A stretch of DNA of 64,000 nt, taken from Owenia fusiformis (lineage: Eukaryota > Annelida > Polychaeta > Sabellida > Oweniidae). The stretch spans positions 18,957,513 to 19,021,512 of the forward strand of contig CAIIXF020000004.1 in assembly GCA_903813345.2 (NCBI GenBank), read 5' to 3'. Shown piece by piece: positions 63,087 through 64,000 of this stretch (the first letter of the stretch is position 1; each line of letters starts with the position of its first letter). Made by a program: the position numbers and the translations under genes. The notes under the pieces are model-generated. The model did no database searches. It worked only from the letters and a program-made list of their open reading frames with translations, and was not told the origin of the DNA.

Positions 63087-63840
63087 GAAGCACATGGCAG
63101 CCATCTTGAAAAATGGCGGCCTTTACTCGTTATTTCACGATTTTTGCTATAACTCGAAAAGTAGTGGAGCGATTTTGTTCATATTTGGTATGTGAATACT
63201 ATAAGCATCGCACACTGTCTAAAGGCACTTTTGGTAGAAGGCGGCCATTTTTCAAAATGGCCGCCATTTTAACGTATTTTACTATAACTCGAAAAGTAGT
63301 GGAGCGATTTTGTTCATATTTGGTATGTGAATACTATAAGCATGGCACACCGTCCTATGACACTTTTGGTAGAATGCGGCCATTTTGAAAAAAAATTTGA
63401 AAAATGGCCGCCATTTTAACGTATTTTACTATTACTCGAAAAGTAGTGAAGTGATTTTGTTCATATTTGGTATGTTTCATATTTCATATGTGAATACTAT
63501 GGCACACTGTCTAATGACACTTTGGGTAGTAGGTGGCCATTTTGAAAAATGGCCACCATTTTTACGTTTTTTACTATAACTTGAAAAGTAGTGAAGCGAT
63601 TTTGTTCATATTTGATATGTGAATACTCATGAGCCTTGCACACTGTCTCATGACACTTCAGATAGTAGGCGGCCATTTTATAAAAATGGCTGTCATTTTT
63701 ACATTTTTTACTATAACTCAAAAAGTAGTGGAGCGATTTTGTTCATATTTGATATGTGAACAATTTAAGCATGGCACATTGTCTAATAAAACTTTGGGGA
63801 GTAGTCAGCCATTTTGAAAAATGGCCACCATTATTATTTT
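63087..63840. repeat. ~140-bp tandem array with 'aaaatggccgcca' and 'gtagtg.agcgattttgttcat'
   Basis: Five to six units, with AGTAGTG(G/A)AGCGATTTTG at about 63160, 63294, 63443, 63588 and 63725, spaced 134-149 bp apart. Each unit has a complementary pair ('gcggccatttt' / 'aaaatggccgcc') that forms a hairpin. Homogeneity is lower than in the other arrays. Sequence to 64000 shows a decayed further copy. Confidence 0.88.
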
Positions 63841-64000
63841 ACAAGTACATGTATGTGATTTTTCAAAGATTTTATAGGTGGCTACTTAAAAGCATATTAT
63901 TTCTTCTGATGACAACTTGGCTAGTGAGCAACCATTTTGAAAATGGTGGCCTTTCTGGTGTGTTGTTTTATGATGTTTGCTATATATTTCGTTTGTAAAA

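Overview
This is a window of animal nuclear DNA. It has long AT-rich introns with GT-AG junctions, EGF and cadherin modules on separate small exons, many DNA-transposon relics (MITEs), CR1/L2-type LINE fragments and very long tandem arrays. The mix (GTCC-type tetranucleotide tracts, a recurring motif containing 'aagatggcc', TTAA- and TA-flanked elements) fits a spiralian or other marine invertebrate. I cannot name the species.

Two genes can be read, both on the + strand. Gene 1 (about 820-35281) is the 3' part of a multi-exon gene whose 5' end lies upstream of the window. I traced 21 exons whose phases all agree, giving about 1,296 residues and a stop at 35279-35281. The order is a calcium-binding EGF module, two cysteine-rich TNFR-like repeats, a large beta-rich cysteine-containing ectodomain, TM1-TM2, a helical loop of about 240 residues, TM3-TM4, a loop of about 150 residues, TM5 and a 17-residue tail. 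I do not recognise the family. The topology resembles prominins, but I see no sequence evidence for that relationship.

Gene 2 (42137 to beyond 62113) is the 5' part of a non-classical cadherin: signal peptide, a cysteine-bearing EC1, DVND linker, EC2. It looks most like the protocadherin-15/Cad99C group. The two genes are separated by about 6.9 kb of repeat-rich DNA with two weak candidate exons.

The most striking feature is that three long tandem arrays sit on exon-intron boundaries of the two genes. A 96/97-bp array (930-5606, about 45 units) copies the last 16 nt of the EGF exon plus its 5' splice site. A 53-bp array (48428-50438, about 36 units) copies a 3' splice site plus the first ~28 nt of cadherin exon 3. 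A 27-bp array (20165-21140, about 36 units) begins 10 bp after a splice donor and keeps the upstream reading frame open. The first two scatter dozens of near-perfect decoy splice sites beside the real one.

The introns and intergenic DNA hold many nested transposon relics: two PIF/Harbinger-like MITEs (TAA/TTA duplications), hAT-like elements (one with a perfect 8-bp duplication), TTAA-flanked piggyBac-like MITEs (one nested in a hAT element), an internally deleted mariner, several foldback elements, a 3.8-kb composite carrying captured coding scraps, and two LINE fragments. I found no rRNA, confident tRNA or CRISPR.
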